Of a DNA stretch of 64,000 nucleotides, positions 42,861 to 52,308 are shown piece by piece. The position numbers and the translations under genes were made by a program. The notes beneath the pieces were generated by a model that was given only the letters and a program-made list of their open reading frames with translations, made no database searches and was not told the origin of the DNA. Origin of the DNA: Anaerospora hongkongensis (lineage in GTDB: Bacteria > Bacillota > Negativicutes > Sporomusales > DSM-15969). Positions within the stretch are counted from its first letter, which is position 1; each line of letters begins with the position of its first letter. Location of the stretch: contig NZ_SLUI01000012.1 in assembly GCF_004339805.1 (NCBI RefSeq), forward strand, positions 90,009 through 154,008, written 5' to 3'.

Positions 42861-43809
42861 CAAGGATACGATTTTAACCATTGATCGTGCGGTAAAACGT
42901 TTTCCCACAGCAGACGGACGCATGCTGACGGCCTGTGATGATGTGTCACTGACGCTTTGCCGGGGCGAAACGCTTGGTATTGTTGGTGAAAGCGGCTGCG
43001 GTAAAAGCACCCTGGTAAAACTGATCATGCAGCTTCATGCGCCGACAAGTGGGGCTATCTGCTTTCAGGGTGAGGATCTGACGAAGCTCAAGGGAGAGCG
43101 CATGCGGCAGAGCCGGCGACATATCCAGATGGTATTTCAGGATCCGTCACAAGCCTTTAATCCCAAAATGAAGATTAAAGACATTCTTTGCGAGCCGTTA
43201 CGTAATTTCAACCTGATCAAAGACTGTAATGTCCAAAACAAGGCTGGCGAGCTTTTGCGAATGGTTGAGCTGCCGGAAGAGTTTGCCGACCGTTATCCCG
43301 GCAACATGAGCGGTGGGCAGCGTCAGCGTATCGGGATTGCCCGAGCGCTGGCGCTTGAGCCGGAGATTCTCGTTTGTGATGAGGCAACCAGTGCGCTGGA
43401 TGTATCGGTGCAGAAAAAGATTATCGAACTGCTGGTCCGCATTCAGCGGGAAAAGAATGTATCGATGATCTTTATCTGTCATGACTTAGCACTGGTAGCG
43501 CAGATCAGTCACCGTATTGCTGTCATGTATCTCGGCAATATCGTAGAAGTGCTTAAGGGCAGTGATCTGCAGGCGGCAAGGCATCCATATACAAAAGCAC
43601 TGCTGCAGGCGGTTTTTCCGGTAAAGAAAAAAGAAGGCACAGTGGTCAGACCTCTGGAGGGCGAAATACCAAGCCCGCTTGACTTGCCGCCAGGCTGCCC
43701 TTTTCAGAGCAGATGCCCGGAAAGTATAGCAATATGCAGACAAGAAAAACCGGTACTGGAAGACCTTTGCCCAGGCCACAGTGCTGCCTGCCATTTATTA
43801 AAGCTTTAG
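42850..43809 (+). CDS. ABC transporter ATPase (NikE/DppF-like)
   Basis: The ATG at 42850 follows GGAGGG and overlaps the end of the previous gene. The 319-residue protein has Walker A GESGCGKST, Q-loop VFQDPSQAFNPKMK, signature MSGGQRQRIG, Walker B ILVCDEATSALD, and a C-terminal extension with PPGCPFQSRCPES, which in Opp/Dpp-type ATPases carries a conserved cysteine pair (sometimes an iron-sulfur cluster). Confidence 0.9.
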   Translation: MSADKDTILTIDRAVKRFPTADGRMLTACDDVSLTLCRGETLGIVGESGCGKSTLVKLIMQLHAPTSGAICFQGEDLTKLKGERMRQSRRHIQMVFQDPSQAFNPKMKIKDILCEPLRNFNLIKDCNVQNKAGELLRMVELPEEFADRYPGNMSGGQRQRIGIARALALEPEILVCDEATSALDVSVQKKIIELLVRIQREKNVSMIFICHDLALVAQISHRIAVMYLGNIVEVLKGSDLQAARHPYTKALLQAVFPVKKKEGTVVRPLEGEIPSPLDLPPGCPFQSRCPESIAICRQEKPVLEDLCPGHSAACHLLKL

Positions 43810-43853
43810 CTCATCAAGGTACAAATTCCGCCAGGTATGAAAGGAAGGTCATG

Positions 43854-44363
43854 ATGGAAACCCGTAATGTAGTAATTCGCAGAGTTGAGCATAATGATAT
43901 TGCCAGTGTACAGAATTTCTTGCTGGGACAACTGCAGGACCTATTTTGTAAAGAAGGTCAAAGTGCTGTTACCGCTGATGTATTAGGACTGGCCAAGCTA
44001 TATATTGAGCCTGTCCGCAATCAAATGTGGGCAGCGTTTTCTCCTGACGGCACTGTTGTTGGTACAATCGCGATTTGTGAGTATAATGACCGGATAACCG
44101 TGCTAAAAGGTCGCTATCCTGCAGGAACAACGGCGGAAGTCGGCCGCTGCTATATTGATAAGACGCTTAGACGCCAGGGGATTGGTTCCAGGCTGCTTAC
44201 CATAGCGGAGACTTTTTGCCGTGAACAGGGCTACCGGATGATATATCTGCATACGCATCACTTTCTGCCGGGCGGTTTTCATTTCTGGCAAAGCCAGGGC
44301 TTTGCCATTACTCTGGATGAAGGTGGTTCTTATGAACTGGTTCATATGGAGAAACCGGTATAG
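43854..44363 (+). CDS. GNAT-family N-acetyltransferase
   Basis: Two ATG codons are adjacent; the second (43854) is better spaced from AAGGAAGG. The protein of about 169 residues has the acetyl-CoA binding loop RRQGIGSRLLTIAE and the downstream GYRMIYLHTHHFL region with FWQSQGFAI, typical of GNAT enzymes. It is the sixth gene of the cobalamin-controlled operon. The substrate is unknown; it might modify a chelator or detoxify an imported compound. Confidence 0.82.
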   Translation: METRNVVIRRVEHNDIASVQNFLLGQLQDLFCKEGQSAVTADVLGLAKLYIEPVRNQMWAAFSPDGTVVGTIAICEYNDRITVLKGRYPAGTTAEVGRCYIDKTLRRQGIGSRLLTIAETFCREQGYRMIYLHTHHFLPGGFHFWQSQGFAITLDEGGSYELVHMEKPV

Positions 44364-44400
44364 TCTGTAGTAGTTATTAAGCGGATTGAGGAGAGGTTTT

Positions 44401-45750
44401 ATGAAAAAGAACATAGCATTAGCAATTGGGGCCGTTTTCAGCATGAGTGTAGCAGGGACGGTACTGGCTGCACCGGCTAATTTATTTGCAGTAGTCCCCG
44501 AGCATCACTGGTCGTACAGTGCGGTGGGACAACTGGCTAAAGCCGGTATCGTGGAAGGCTTCGGCGGCAGTGTTTACCGGGAAGATGTTATGCTGACACG
44601 CGTGGAGATGGCGGCGATTGTTGCTAAGGCTATTGCCAAAGCAGATAAAGCCGGCAGCGAAGAGCAAGCAGTAATTAAAAAGCTGCAGGCTGAATTTGCG
44701 CCCGAACTTAATATGGGCAGCACCGATAACACAGAACAGCGCTTAGCCAAATTGGAAAAAGGCAAGTCCTCCGTAATAATCAGCGGTGATGCCAGACTGC
44801 GCTACCAAAGCAACTGGAATCAAAGTGCCAAAAATACTGACTCAAAAAATACCACTCGTATGGAGCAGCGGGTGCGGTTGAATATCTCATCTGAAGTTGC
44901 TGAAAATATAACTCTACTGAGTCGGGTTGCCGCAACTAACCGGTCAAATTTTAGAGGCGTAAATGAGTTAAGTAAAACCTCCAAAAATAATACGGTAAGC
45001 TTTGATCGGGCAGAGTTTCAATGGAAAAATAAAGAAGCAACCGTTTCTGTTGGACGTACGCTACCTGCCTTAGGTCAGGGGCTCCTTTGGGACTATAACT
45101 CCGTTGATGGAGCAATGGCTACTTATCAGTTCGGCAATGCTCAGTTATTAGCTGGTTATGGTGATCTTGCTGCATATACTGCAAGTGGTAATACTACTAA
45201 TGCTTTTCTTGCTAATTTAAAAGTAAATGTTGGACCATCTACCAATATTACTGTGGCACATCTAAATACCATGTCAAATAATTTCCTGGACAAGGATAAG
45301 AAGAAAATACAATATGATTTAGAGCAAACGGCAATAGGCTTTACAACGAAGAGCGGTGTTTTCACCGTTACCGGTGAATATGTTAAAAACAGCGACAGTA
45401 AGCTTCCTGCGGGAGCTCAGGATCACGGCTATTGGGGACGTCTGCTCTGGAAAGGCATCGACAACAGTAAGCCCGGTACCTTTGGTATCAGTTTTGACTA
45501 TTTAGCCCTAGGCAACTACGCTGTAGATTCCTACAATAATCCAGGGACATTAGTCGTAAGCGGCGGCAACAGTGCTACCGGCCTTGGTGGCGACGGTGCC
45601 AAAGGCTACGGTTTTGGTGCTCAATATGTGTTCGCAAAAAATGCCAATGTTGAAGCCCGTTATTATAACCTAAAGCCTTATGATCAGGGAAAATCAACCT
45701 TCAGCAGCTATAAGGATTCTTACCACTTGATCGGTAACTTCAAATTCTAA
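44401..45750 (+). CDS. S-layer-homology-domain outer-membrane porin (OmpM-like)
   Basis: The ATG at 44401 follows GAGGAGAGG. The 449-residue protein has a signal peptide (cut near VLA-AP, residue 24), one SLH domain (about residues 30-80, VVPEHHWSYSAVGQLAKAGIVEG), a short coiled-coil stalk, and a beta barrel of about 320 residues ending in phenylalanine (GNFKF). In Negativicutes such proteins tether the outer membrane to the peptidoglycan and form pores. It stands 37 bases after the GNAT gene, in the same transcription unit as the transporter. Confidence 0.9.
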   Translation: MKKNIALAIGAVFSMSVAGTVLAAPANLFAVVPEHHWSYSAVGQLAKAGIVEGFGGSVYREDVMLTRVEMAAIVAKAIAKADKAGSEEQAVIKKLQAEFAPELNMGSTDNTEQRLAKLEKGKSSVIISGDARLRYQSNWNQSAKNTDSKNTTRMEQRVRLNISSEVAENITLLSRVAATNRSNFRGVNELSKTSKNNTVSFDRAEFQWKNKEATVSVGRTLPALGQGLLWDYNSVDGAMATYQFGNAQLLAGYGDLAAYTASGNTTNAFLANLKVNVGPSTNITVAHLNTMSNNFLDKDKKKIQYDLEQTAIGFTTKSGVFTVTGEYVKNSDSKLPAGAQDHGYWGRLLWKGIDNSKPGTFGISFDYLALGNYAVDSYNNPGTLVVSGGNSATGLGGDGAKGYGFGAQYVFAKNANVEARYYNLKPYDQGKSTFSSYKDSYHLIGNFKF

Positions 45751-47105
45751 TGGCAAAGGCTTCAACTGTCACGTGGGCTGATCATAAACGCTTCCTGGCT
45801 TTGGCCTTACCGTTGACGGTGATTTCCCTATCCACTCCCTTGCTGGGCGTAGTGGATACCGCAATTATGGGCAGACTGCCGCAGGCCTCCTATATTGGCG
45901 GTGTTTCTATTGGAGTCCTGATTTTCAATACACTTTACTGGCTGCTAGGCTTCTTGCGCGTCAGTACCTCCGGCTTCAGTGCGCAGGCCAGCGGACGCAG
46001 AGAAAAGCAGGCAAGCTCGCTGGCGCTGTTTAGGCCGCTGGTGCTGGCATTGGTCATGGGAGTGCTGATGGTGCTCTTCCAGCAACCGTTGAAAGCTGCC
46101 GCCTTTGCTTTGATGTCACCGAATGAAACCGTGTGGGCGGTGGCCAGCATGTATTTTGACATCCGGGTATGGGGAGCTCCCTTTGCTTTGGCTAACTATG
46201 TCATTGCCGGCTGGCTGATGGGGATGGCCAGGATAAAACTATCCCTATACCTGCAGGTGACAATGAATATTCTCAACATGCTACTGGCGGTGTATTTTGT
46301 CGCCGGGCTTGGCATGTCGGCTGACGGTGTTGCAACGGCTACGCTCATAGCCGAAGTTGGTTCTGCTTTTATTGGGATGGCACTGATTGCCCGAACCGGG
46401 CTGATCAGCATGGCAAGCTTGTCGGTCAAAAGTATCATTGACTCTACCGCGCTTGTGAAAATGATGAAGGTCAACGGCGACTTATTTATCCGTACGGCCT
46501 GCCTGCTGGCAGTATTTAACTACTTTGCCGTTTATGGCCTTCGTTATGGCGATACTATTTTGGCGGCGAACGCGGTATTACTGCAGCTTCACTATGTAAT
46601 TGCCTATTTGCTCAGTGGTTTTTCCAATGCTGCCACTGTTTCTGTTGGCCAAGCAATGGGAGAAAAAAACGCGCTGCTGTTTGTCAAGACGGTTACCTTA
46701 ACTGCCCTATGGGGAGGCGGCATGGCAATTCTGCTGTCGGTGAGCGTACTATTCCTGCAGGGGCCGCTGATCGCGGTATTTACAACTCTGCCGGATGTTC
46801 AGGAGATTGCTTATCAGTATTGTTATTGGATTGCTGTATTCCCGCTGGCGGCTTTTTGGGGCTTGCAGCTCTATGGGATTTTTGTGGGAGCTACGGAATC
46901 CGCTCCAATCCGTAATTCTATGATTTACTCTCTGGTGGTGTATTTTTTCATTTTGTGGTTTCTGGTACCGTATCTGCAAAACCACGGAGTATGGTTAGCT
47001 TTTATTGTATTTAGTCTGGGAAGATCGCTGTTTTTGTGGCCTTATTTACCCCGGCTGAGTAAAAAGATCACTGGTACTGCAGCAGAAGCAGTGTTTGGAG
47101 ATTGA
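45750..47105 (+). CDS. MATE-family multidrug efflux or sodium-coupled exporter
   Basis: This 451-residue protein with 12 membrane segments starts with the DinF-like MATE pattern (ALPLTVISLSTPLLGVVDTAIMG). Its ATG overlaps the porin stop codon by one base (TAATG), so translation is coupled. The exported compound is unknown. The location after a transporter and porin suggests release of something taken up or modified by the operon, but this is speculative. Confidence 0.88.
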   Translation: MAKASTVTWADHKRFLALALPLTVISLSTPLLGVVDTAIMGRLPQASYIGGVSIGVLIFNTLYWLLGFLRVSTSGFSAQASGRREKQASSLALFRPLVLALVMGVLMVLFQQPLKAAAFALMSPNETVWAVASMYFDIRVWGAPFALANYVIAGWLMGMARIKLSLYLQVTMNILNMLLAVYFVAGLGMSADGVATATLIAEVGSAFIGMALIARTGLISMASLSVKSIIDSTALVKMMKVNGDLFIRTACLLAVFNYFAVYGLRYGDTILAANAVLLQLHYVIAYLLSGFSNAATVSVGQAMGEKNALLFVKTVTLTALWGGGMAILLSVSVLFLQGPLIAVFTTLPDVQEIAYQYCYWIAVFPLAAFWGLQLYGIFVGATESAPIRNSMIYSLVVYFFILWFLVPYLQNHGVWLAFIVFSLGRSLFLWPYLPRLSKKITGTAAEAVFGD

Positions 47106-47120
47106 ACTTTGTGCATAACG

Positions 47121-47173
47121 AAAAAATGAGGTTAATTGAATGGTTTGATCCATTTAATCAATCTCATTTTTTT
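47121..47173 (+). terminator. Terminator of the transporter-porin-MATE operon
   Basis: AATGAGGTTAATTGAATGG pairs with CCATTTAATCAATCTCATT (a few mismatches), followed by TTTTT. Confidence 0.7.
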
Positions 47174-47283
47174 ATGGAAATTTGCTTTTACTGTAGCAAT
47201 TTATTAGCAGTCGCTAACTTTATCACCCTGTGCATGTCCAAAACATAAAATGGCATATAACGCTATTCATAGGGGAGGATTAT

Positions 47284-47850
47284 ATGCCAGAGTTTTATTA
47301 TAACGAAGACTGCTGTCTAAATGAACGGGAAGTCCACTTACGAGATTGCTTTCGGCTCCTTTGGTCACAGCATGTTTACTGGACGAGGATGGTTATTATG
47401 GGGATTGTTTATGATTTGCCTGATTTAGAGCAAACTACGAATCGGCTTCTGCGTAACGCACCTGATTTTGGAAGAGTTTTTAATCATTTCTATGGAAATA
47501 GAGTGGCTGCTGAGTTTGAACGCCTGATAACAGATCATTTGGTTATTGCAGCGGAGCTTGTGAAAGCGGCAAAAGCCGGTGATAGTTCGGCGGCAGCAGA
47601 TGCGGAAAAAAGATGGTATGAAAATGCAGAGGAAATCGTTTGCTTCTTAAATCACATTAATCCCAATTGGTCTGTAGGCGATATGAGGCAGATGTGGTTT
47701 ACGCATTTGGCATTAACAAAAAAAGAAGCAATAACCATGCTTAATAAGGATTACGCGAAAAGTATTGCGATATTTAATAGAATCGAAAAAGAAGCATTGA
47801 TAATGGCTGATGAATTTTCTAATGGCATTACGTGTCAATTTTCTATATGA
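47284..47850 (+). CDS. Helical hypothetical protein
   Basis: The ATG at 47284 has GGGGAGG upstream. The 188-residue protein is predicted almost all helical and begins with MPEFYYNEDCCLNEREVHLR. Its centre, LRDCFRLLWSQHVYWTRMVIMG, and the region FEKLI-like FERLITDHLVIAAELVKAAKAG recall proteins of unknown function in Bacillus and Clostridia. Several His, Glu and Asp residues in helices (RLLWSQHVYW, RLITDH, FLNHINPNW) could bind a metal, in a hemerythrin-like way, but no classical motif is present. It is monocistronic. Confidence 0.6.
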   Translation: MPEFYYNEDCCLNEREVHLRDCFRLLWSQHVYWTRMVIMGIVYDLPDLEQTTNRLLRNAPDFGRVFNHFYGNRVAAEFERLITDHLVIAAELVKAAKAGDSSAAADAEKRWYENAEEIVCFLNHINPNWSVGDMRQMWFTHLALTKKEAITMLNKDYAKSIAIFNRIEKEALIMADEFSNGITCQFSI

Positions 47851-47885
47851 TGCTTTAAACAACGGCAGGAGTTTGGCATGGTTTT

Positions 47886-48052
47886 ATGAGTAAATGTCCG
47901 GGCTTTTTAGGGGGCGTATGAGATTGCAATGAATTCGAAGGTGCCCGCGGACAACCTTGTTGGGGAACCCGTAATTGCTTTTTACCGCCTGGCGAGAAAA
48001 GTTGGTAACGATATAAGAAAAGCCTGACTTGTTAGTAAGTCAGGCTTTTTGT
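47886..48052 (+). ncRNA. Candidate structured non-coding RNA
   Basis: A G+C-richer stretch without an open frame lies between two genes and ends in a strong terminator (48018-48050). TGTCCGGGC (47895-47903) can pair with GCCC-CG-CGGACA (47943-47953). GGGGAACCC and ACCGCCTGGCG follow and also form hairpins. No known RNA class was recognised. It might instead be the 3-prime untranslated end of the preceding gene. Confidence 0.35.
48018..48052. terminator. Bidirectional terminator
   Basis: AAAAGCCTGACTT pairs perfectly with AAGTCAGGCTTTT. Confidence 0.85.
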
Positions 48053-48071
48053 GTGCTGTTTTCGCGTAACG

Positions 48072-48551
48072 TTAAAACTTCTTTTTCATAATTACCTGAT
48101 AATCGCTGTTCGAGTTATCCGGGTTTTTTTCAATTTCAATCGTCCGGTCTTTATCTTCGTCCAATTGAATATGGACAACACCGCTCTTTACATTTACGCC
48201 TGGCATCACTTGGAAGCCTTTTTTCTCTTCCCGTTTAATCGACATCGTATGACTGGACAAATCAGCCGAATTATCTTCGACAATCATGGGTTTATCCGGA
48301 GTATGGCGCTGTGAGCCGATTGAACGCTGTTCGACAGTCGTCTGCTGCGGGGGAGCAGGAGCTTCCGGAATGCTTGGAATCGGATTAGCAGCAGGAGGAG
48401 GCTGTATCGTCACAGGACGCTGATTGGGTAATTCGGCAGGCGGCTTATGAACATAGCGGTAGCCAGCCCAAGCCAGCAGAATGAGTAAGCATACTAGTAT
48501 GCTGCCAAAGAGGGATTTCTTTTTCCGCCTTTTTTCCTGCCTTAATTTCAT
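48072..48551 (-). CDS. Membrane-anchored protein with a proline-rich linker, function unknown
   Basis: This 159-residue protein has a very basic start (MKLRQEKRRKKK), one membrane segment (about 13-31), a proline-rich stretch (residues 37-75) and a charged C-terminal domain with short beta strands (GVVHIQLDEDKDRTIEIEK). The architecture recalls TonB but the C-terminal TonB fold and its YP motif are missing. It probably acts in the cell envelope. The ribosome site is weak. Confidence 0.6.
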   Translation of the reverse strand: MKLRQEKRRKKKSLFGSILVCLLILLAWAGYRYVHKPPAELPNQRPVTIQPPPAANPIPSIPEAPAPPQQTTVEQRSIGSQRHTPDKPMIVEDNSADLSSHTMSIKREEKKGFQVMPGVNVKSGVVHIQLDEDKDRTIEIEKNPDNSNSDYQVIMKKKF

Positions 48552-48639
48552 AATAATCTTTCAAGCCTTTCTTTGCTGCGCTGCTTTTAGTCCCTATTAC
48601 TATTATATACCAGAATTCCCGCTGCATTCTATTGAAAAT

Positions 48640-49341
48640 TTAGAACTCAATGCTGCGATTATGCTGGTCAACAATATATCGTTCACAAGAACCCTGAAAT
48701 CTTTCGGTAATTAGGTGCGCAATATCCTCCATTGCTTTATTGAGGCTGGCGCCCTTGTCATCATCAAATCCTACTAATTGAAAAAAGAGATTTTTACTGT
48801 CAATGGTGGTTTTTCCTAATTCACTTTGTCGCCAAATCCACTTTCGTGTTTGAACCTTATTTCCACTTGCAAACACAAGCTCACCTACATCGACTGATTC
48901 GTAGTCGGTGGCACCAAAAGGCAGAAAGAGATCTCCTTCCTTGGCAAAGCGAACTTCTAAGTCCGCATGTATGTCAGCTAAGTCGTGTGCTCCTAACGAG
49001 ATCATCTGTTCAATAGAAATGGCGTTACACAAATCTACTAAGGCATTAATCGCCGGCAAGGATGTTCCTTTTATGATTCTCTTAAACATTGCTTCGACAG
49101 AGGGCGGGTATTTGTTGGGGTTTATACCCGCTTTTGTCATGATTGACCGGTACAGGGAGATATTGAGAAGCTCCCTTACCTGGGTATCCTGGTAGCTTTC
49201 GCGCATTTTTTGCTCTGCGTTCCGTAACCTGGCTTGATCACTGGGCAAGGTCTCTGAATTTTTTAAGGCTCTGCCTACCAAAATGCCGAATTTAATACGG
49301 GGATTAATTTCAAAAACAGACGGATCAACTGAATAACGCAT
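48640..49341 (-). CDS. B3/B4 tRNA-binding-domain protein
   Basis: The ATG at 49341 follows GAGGAGG. The 233-residue protein is a stand-alone B3/B4 domain like that in the beta chain of phenylalanyl-tRNA synthetase: RIKFGILVGRALKN at the start, then NKYPPSVEAMFKRIIKGTSLPAINALVDLCNAISI and the C-terminal LVGFDDDKGASLNKAMEDIAHLI. These proteins are thought to edit or bind aminoacyl-tRNA or free amino acids. It is divergent from a LysR regulator gene with a palindrome between. Confidence 0.85.
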   Translation of the reverse strand: MRYSVDPSVFEINPRIKFGILVGRALKNSETLPSDQARLRNAEQKMRESYQDTQVRELLNISLYRSIMTKAGINPNKYPPSVEAMFKRIIKGTSLPAINALVDLCNAISIEQMISLGAHDLADIHADLEVRFAKEGDLFLPFGATDYESVDVGELVFASGNKVQTRKWIWRQSELGKTTIDSKNLFFQLVGFDDDKGASLNKAMEDIAHLITERFQGSCERYIVDQHNRSIEF

Positions 49342-49451
49342 AGGAACCTCCTCGTAAGTTAAACATCCTGATTCATTGCCTGACTGGCTTGCTGCTCGGC
49401 TAGCTTGTACCATACATTTTGCTTTTTGTTTGGTTATATTGTAGCGATGCG

Positions 49452-49480
49452 TTTACAAAGTGTCTAGCGACACTTTATAC
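49452..49480 (+). promoter_or_regulatory. Promoter of the LysR gene enclosing a perfect palindrome
   Basis: TTTACA (49452-49457) and TTATAC (49475-49480) are 17 bases apart; AAAGTGTC-TAGC-GACACTTT (49457-49476) fills the spacer exactly. A protein bound there would block the polymerase, as expected for autoregulation in the divergent B3/B4-LysR region. Confidence 0.5.
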
Positions 49481-49539
49481 TACATATGTGACAAATTTTC
49501 ATATAATTTGAATACGAAATCTCATACATCGAGGGCTTT

Positions 49540-50415
49540 ATGGATGCTAAGAAGATTCAAGTATTATTAAGTACATTAAAAACGGGCAGTTTTCTAAAGG
49601 CTGCAGACAGTCTGGGGTATACTCCGTCCGGCTTAACTCATATGATGGACAGCCTGGAAAAAGATATCGGAATCACTATACTCAAGCGAGGTCGGTTTGG
49701 TATTTGCCTCACACCAGAAGGAGAAAAACTGCTGCCCTTGTTTGAGGATTTCGCAGCTGCCGAACAGAAAATCCGCAATGAAGTGCGCAGCTTACAAAGC
49801 CGGCGGCAGGAAATTATCCGAATAGGAGCCTATGCCAGCGTAGCACGCAATTGGCTGCCGTCTCTTTTGAGCGGGTTTTATTTGGAACATCCCAAAGTGA
49901 GTATTGAAACGGTAGTGTTGGGCAGAGAAGAACTCTATAATGCTTTGAAAAAAAGAGAAGTGGATATGATATTTGCCTGCAGTGGGACAGAATGTAAACA
50001 TGAGTTTGTTTCGCTGGCGAAAGACTATTACCGGGCGGTGTTACCACTAGGATATCCTACTGCACAAGAAACAATTTTTGCGCTAAAAGAATTTGAAGGC
50101 GCTCCCTTTATCATGCCATCATTTATGAAAGATATTGATGTGCAAAAGGCATTGGAGACAAACAATATTTCGATCAAAATGCTTGCTGCTTCAGCCGATG
50201 ATCCGGTCGTGCTAAGCATGGTTTCCGGGGGGCTTGGCATTAGTATGCTGTCCGATTTGGTTCTGCAGGGAGCCTCTGAAAAGGTGAAGATAATGCCCTT
50301 GGAACCGAATGTATCCCGGATATTAGGTATTGCTGTCCTCTCGATGCAGTCCCTCAGCCCACTTGTCAAGAATTTCATAGCTTATGTTAAGCGACATAAA
50401 ATTTTTGCGCAATAA
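49540..50415 (+). CDS. LysR-family transcriptional regulator
   Basis: This 291-residue regulator has the N-terminal helix-turn-helix (FLKAADSLGYTPSGLTHMMDSLEKDIGITILKR) and a periplasmic-binding-protein-like effector domain (IRIGAYASVARNWLPSLLSGF...). It is divergent from the B3/B4-domain gene, the likely target. GAGGG lies four bases before the ATG. The effector is unknown. Confidence 0.9.
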   Translation: MDAKKIQVLLSTLKTGSFLKAADSLGYTPSGLTHMMDSLEKDIGITILKRGRFGICLTPEGEKLLPLFEDFAAAEQKIRNEVRSLQSRRQEIIRIGAYASVARNWLPSLLSGFYLEHPKVSIETVVLGREELYNALKKREVDMIFACSGTECKHEFVSLAKDYYRAVLPLGYPTAQETIFALKEFEGAPFIMPSFMKDIDVQKALETNNISIKMLAASADDPVVLSMVSGGLGISMLSDLVLQGASEKVKIMPLEPNVSRILGIAVLSMQSLSPLVKNFIAYVKRHKIFAQ

Positions 50416-50436
50416 TTGGTGTTGAAATTGTATGTC

Positions 50437-50480
50437 AAAAAGCTCAATTAGCAGTTTAAAACTGCAATTGAGCTTTGGTT
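50437..50480 (+). terminator. Terminator of the LysR gene
   Basis: AAAGCTCAATT...GCAGTTT pairs with AAACTGC...AATTGAGCTTT, with one mismatched base each side; the following T-tract is weak. Confidence 0.65.
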
Positions 50481-50621
50481 GTATGAAAAAGGGGTTCCGT
50501 GTCATTTGATTAGGCGTACTTTGTGATTTGAGTCAAAGAATAATCGCTCCTATCTGTTATAATAAGAGATAGACAACATTCGGAGGGCAATTCAGTTTCT
50601 ATATATAAGGAGGTTGTTAAA

Positions 50622-51812
50622 ATGAGTTTTAGGGTGACTGAAAATGTGACGTGGGTCGGCAAGATTGACTGGGAATTAAAGAAATTTCATGGAGAAGAGT
50701 ACTCCACACACAAAGGATCGACGTATAACTCCTATCTTATCCGCGATGAGAAAAATGTGCTGATTGATACTATATGGCTGCCGTTTGCCAGAGAATTTGT
50801 GGACAACCTGCAAAAAGAAATACCATTAGAAAGCATTGACTATATCGTTATTAATCACGGTGAAGTAGATCACAGCGGTGCCTTGACCGAATTAATGAAA
50901 TACATCCCCGATACGCCGATTTACTGTACTGCCAATGGCGTAAAATCATTAAAAGGCCAGTATCATCAGAACTGGAATTTTAAGGTAGTTAAAACAGGCA
51001 ATAAGCTGAATATCGGCTCCAGGGAATTAATCTTTGTCGAGGCACCAATGCTGCATTGGCCGGATACCATGATGTGCTATTTAACAGGCGATAACCTGTT
51101 ATTCAGCAATGACGGATTTGGTCAGCATTATGCTTCGGAGTATATGTTTAACGATCTGGTTGATCAGGCCGAGCTTTACCAGGAGTGTATGAAGTACTAC
51201 GCTAATATCCTCACTCCGTTCAGCCGGATGGTTGAGCGCAAAATTAAGGAGATTGTCGGATTAAACCTGCCGGTGAACATGATCTGTCCCAGCCATGGCG
51301 TAATCTGGCGGGACAATCCACTGCAAATTGTAAACCGGTATTTAGAGTGGGCAGCCGATTATCAGGAAAACCAAATCACGGTTTTTTATGATACCATGTG
51401 GGACGGGACCCGCAAGATGGCAGAGGCAATTGCCCAGGGTCTTAAACAAGCCGATGCCAGTGTCAATATTAAGCTGTACAATACGGCCCGGCGTGACAAG
51501 AATGATATTATTACGGAAATCTTCAAATCAAAAGCTATTTTAGTTGGCTCGCCTACGGTAAATAAAGGGATTTTATCCTCAGTGGCCGGTCTAATGGAAG
51601 AGGTAAAAGGACTGGGCTTTAAAAATAAAAAAGCAGCCGCCTTTGGGGCTTACGGCTGGAGCGGGGAATCGGTTAAAGTACTTAACGAGCTTTTGAAAGA
51701 CAGCGGCTTCACTGTGGTGAACGAAGGGCTTAAAGGGTTATGGAATCCGGATGAAAAGACAGCCGGAGAGTGTGTTGAATTTGGGAAAACATTTATTGGA
51801 GCGCTTGGTTAA
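50622..51812 (+). CDS. fprA: A-type flavodiiron protein (FprA family)
   Basis: This 396-residue protein has a metallo-beta-lactamase-like diiron domain with the H-x-E-x-D-H ligands ([10 protein letters not shown]) and further ligands ([15 protein letters not shown]), followed by a flavodoxin domain (from about residue 250, [19 protein letters not shown]) binding FMN. It reduces dioxygen to water, and in some members NO to N2O, with electrons from rubredoxin. It is monocistronic with a perfect AAGGAGG site. Confidence 0.93.
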   Translation: MSFRVTENVTWVGKIDWELKKFHGEEYSTHKGSTYNSYLIRDEKNVLIDTIWLPFAREFVDNLQKEIPLESIDYIVINHGEVDHSGALTELMKYIPDTPIYCTANGVKSLKGQYHQNWNFKVVKTGNKLNIGSRELIFVEAPMLHWPDTMMCYLTGDNLLFSNDGFGQHYASEYMFNDLVDQAELYQECMKYYANILTPFSRMVERKIKEIVGLNLPVNMICPSHGVIWRDNPLQIVNRYLEWAADYQENQITVFYDTMWDGTRKMAEAIAQGLKQADASVNIKLYNTARRDKNDIITEIFKSKAILVGSPTVNKGILSSVAGLMEEVKGLGFKNKKAAAFGAYGWSGESVKVLNELLKDSGFTVVNEGLKGLWNPDEKTAGECVEFGKTFIGALG

Positions 51813-51902
51813 GCATAAAATTACCTTTCCATTTATGGCCTGATTTCCGGGATGTTAGCATGGCGGTAAGCCTACAGCCAACCAATTGCAAAGGAGCAGT
51901 AA

Positions 51903-52295
51903 ATGAATAGCAGCATACCCACCATCAAAATGAAATCAATTGTACTGGATTGCCCTGATATTCAAGCTTTGTCTGATTTTTATATCCGGATGCTTGGATG
52001 GGAAAAGGATTTGGTAGAGGAAGAGGATTTTCTAGCCATCCGTTCTCCGCTCAGCGGTGTCAAGATCGCCTTTCAAACCAACAGTAACTACGTTGCGCCT
52101 GTTTGGCCGGAAGAACTTAATGCGCAGCAGCAGATGCTGCACATCGACTTTGCAGTACAAAGTAAAGAAGAGCTGGAACGTGCTGTGAAACACGCCATTT
52201 CCTGTGGCGCAACGAAGGCTGATACACAGTACTGTGACGAGTGGACAGTCATGCTTGACCCGGTAGGACATCCATTTTGTTTTGTCGTTTGGTGA
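51903..52295 (+). CDS. VOC-superfamily (glyoxalase/bleomycin-resistance-like) protein
   Basis: This 130-residue protein has the paired beta-alpha-beta-beta-beta modules of the vicinal-oxygen-chelate fold: SIVLDCPDIQALSDFYIRMLGWE at the start and LHIDFAVQSKEELERAVKHAISCGA in the second half, ending DPVGHPFCFVVW. The typical metal ligands (His at LHIDF, Glu/His in the last strand) are partly present. The substrate is unknown. Confidence 0.85.
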   Translation: MNSSIPTIKMKSIVLDCPDIQALSDFYIRMLGWEKDLVEEEDFLAIRSPLSGVKIAFQTNSNYVAPVWPEELNAQQQMLHIDFAVQSKEELERAVKHAISCGATKADTQYCDEWTVMLDPVGHPFCFVVW

Positions 52296-52308
52296 TATTT
52301 ATCAGCGA

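Noticed and set aside
48072..48551. TonB protein
   Set aside because: The membrane anchor and proline-rich linker fit, but the C-terminal TonB domain and its YP motif are absent.
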